A DNA stretch of 64,000 nucleotides from positions 124,001 through 188,000 of the forward strand of contig NZ_CP013118.1 in the NCBI RefSeq assembly GCF_001443605.1, given 5' to 3'. Made by a program: the position numbers and the translations under genes. This stretch comes from Salinivirga cyanobacteriivorans. Lineage in GTDB: Bacteria > Bacteroidota > Bacteroidia > Bacteroidales > Salinivirgaceae. The notes beneath the pieces were generated by a model. The model made no database searches. It was not told where the DNA came from and saw nothing but the letters and a program-made list of their open reading frames with translations. This document shows, one piece after another, positions 63,677 to 64,000 of the stretch; the first letter of the stretch is position 1, and each line of letters begins with the position of its first letter.

Positions 63677-64000
63677 TCATTTCAACGGATGATATTTTTC
63701 TAACTCTTTCTGCAGATCTTCTAAATTGTCCGTTCTGTAACGCTCTGTGCTGCTTACGTACTTGTGTCCGGCCATGTATTGCACTTCCCGTAAATTGTAA
63801 TGTTGCAACCAATTTGTAATGACCGATGCCCTGATTTGTGCTATGTTTTTTAACCGTGGTTCGTAGCGGTTTATCATTGCTTTTATTCTCGACATTCCCC
63901 GGATCAATCGTTTTTTGTGGAACAAATAGTTTCCTTCAATATCTTCATTTAAAGACTTTCTTTCTGTTAAAAGATATTCGTGCAAGGGCAGTATTTGAAA
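63677..64000 (-). CDS. Tyrosine recombinase, second of a pair (5' end outside window)
   Basis: This is the C-terminal part of a third copy of the 287-residue recombinase, with MAGHKYVSSTERY and the AQIRAS variant in place of HxxR. It shows that another recombinase-type element follows on the right. The gene stops at 63677, 41 bases before the antitoxin start. Confidence 0.85.
   Translation of the reverse strand, partial: FQILPLHEYLLTERKSLNEDIEGNYLFHKKRLIRGMSRIKAMINRYEPRLKNIAQIRASVITNWLQHYNLREVQYMAGHKYVSSTERYRTDNLEDLQKELEKYHPLK

Noticed and set aside
1-64000. Integron-like cassette array
   Set aside because: There is no integron integrase signature or array of attC-bounded promoterless genes. 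The recombinases belong to the primase elements, and S occurs only three times.
1-64000. Prophage
   Set aside because: No capsid, portal, terminase, tail or lysis genes are present. XRE, primase and integrase genes alone do not make a phage.
1-64000. Diversity-generating retroelement driving tip variation
   Set aside because: There is no reverse transcriptase frame and no template/variable repeat pair with adenine-specific changes. Whole domains differ instead.

Overview
The window is a mosaic from a member of the Bacteroidota. Three things point there: the promoters match the TAnnTTTG -7 class, the short Sec leaders end in the FAQ/AFGQ style, and the families are typical of that phylum (YARHG, paired tyrosine recombinases with a CHC2/Toprim primase). 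The genus cannot be named from sequence alone. There are no rRNA, tRNA, CRISPR or housekeeping genes; the whole 64 kb is accessory DNA built from a few modules repeated many times.

Module 1 is a replication/recombination element. Six copies carry a CHC2-zinc-finger/Toprim/AAA+ primase-helicase on the minus strand (about 850-880 aa), divergent from a 110-111 aa XRE regulator on the plus strand. In the outer copies (1-4750 and 54583-59514) the primase is followed by two overlapping tyrosine recombinases, and a third recombinase copy begins at the right edge. In the four inner copies the recombinases are replaced by a 223-codon winged-helix ORF that resembles the primase C-terminus. One inner primase (43723-46278) carries a nonsense codon. 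The XRE genes fall into four classes, each with its own palindromic operator.

Module 2 is a library of toxin tips. Eleven minus-strand fragments share the end of a zinc-metallopeptidase domain (up to a conserved FEDVEEGE-like boundary) and then diverge into unrelated C-terminal domains, each followed by a small gene placed as an immunity gene. Recognisable toxin domains are an M15 carboxypeptidase-like domain (8573-10090), a C39-like cysteine peptidase (24895-26166), four members of a CN/LFP/GH cysteine-peptidase-like group, and an HExxH peptidase (60678-62018). Nine of the eleven presumed immunity proteins have Sec leaders, a lipobox or membrane segments. I see no normal start codon on the tips, so they look like silent cassettes of a polymorphic toxin whose full gene lies outside the window. 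Three tip-immunity pairs stand in direct tandem at 24253-31573.

Module 3 is the joints. A mosaic repeat of about 1 kb (six copies, called R) separates tips from the next primase element. A 254-bp hairpin-forming repeat (three copies, called S) joins a metallopeptidase fragment to a 38-40 codon remnant of an XRE 3' end. Cassettes begin just after the 3' end of an XRE gene or remnant.

Layout from left to right: recombinases-primase-XRE1; cassette 1; S; XRE remnant; cassette 2 (M15); R with an IS21-family element; primase-XRE2; cassette 3; R; primase-XRE3; three tandem cassettes; R; primase-XRE4; cassette 7 (the only intact HELGH motif); S; XRE remnant cut by an IS3-family element; cassette 8; R; broken primase-XRE5; cassette 9; S; XRE remnant; three-gene cassette 10; R; DUF2442/DUF4160 pair; recombinases-primase-XRE6; cassette 11; R; ParE-type toxin-antitoxin pair; recombinase running off the edge. 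My reading is a toxin/immunity reservoir that has been amplified and shuffled by homologous and perhaps site-specific recombination around a repeated mobile element. That reading is inference; the repeats, junctions and domain motifs are directly visible.
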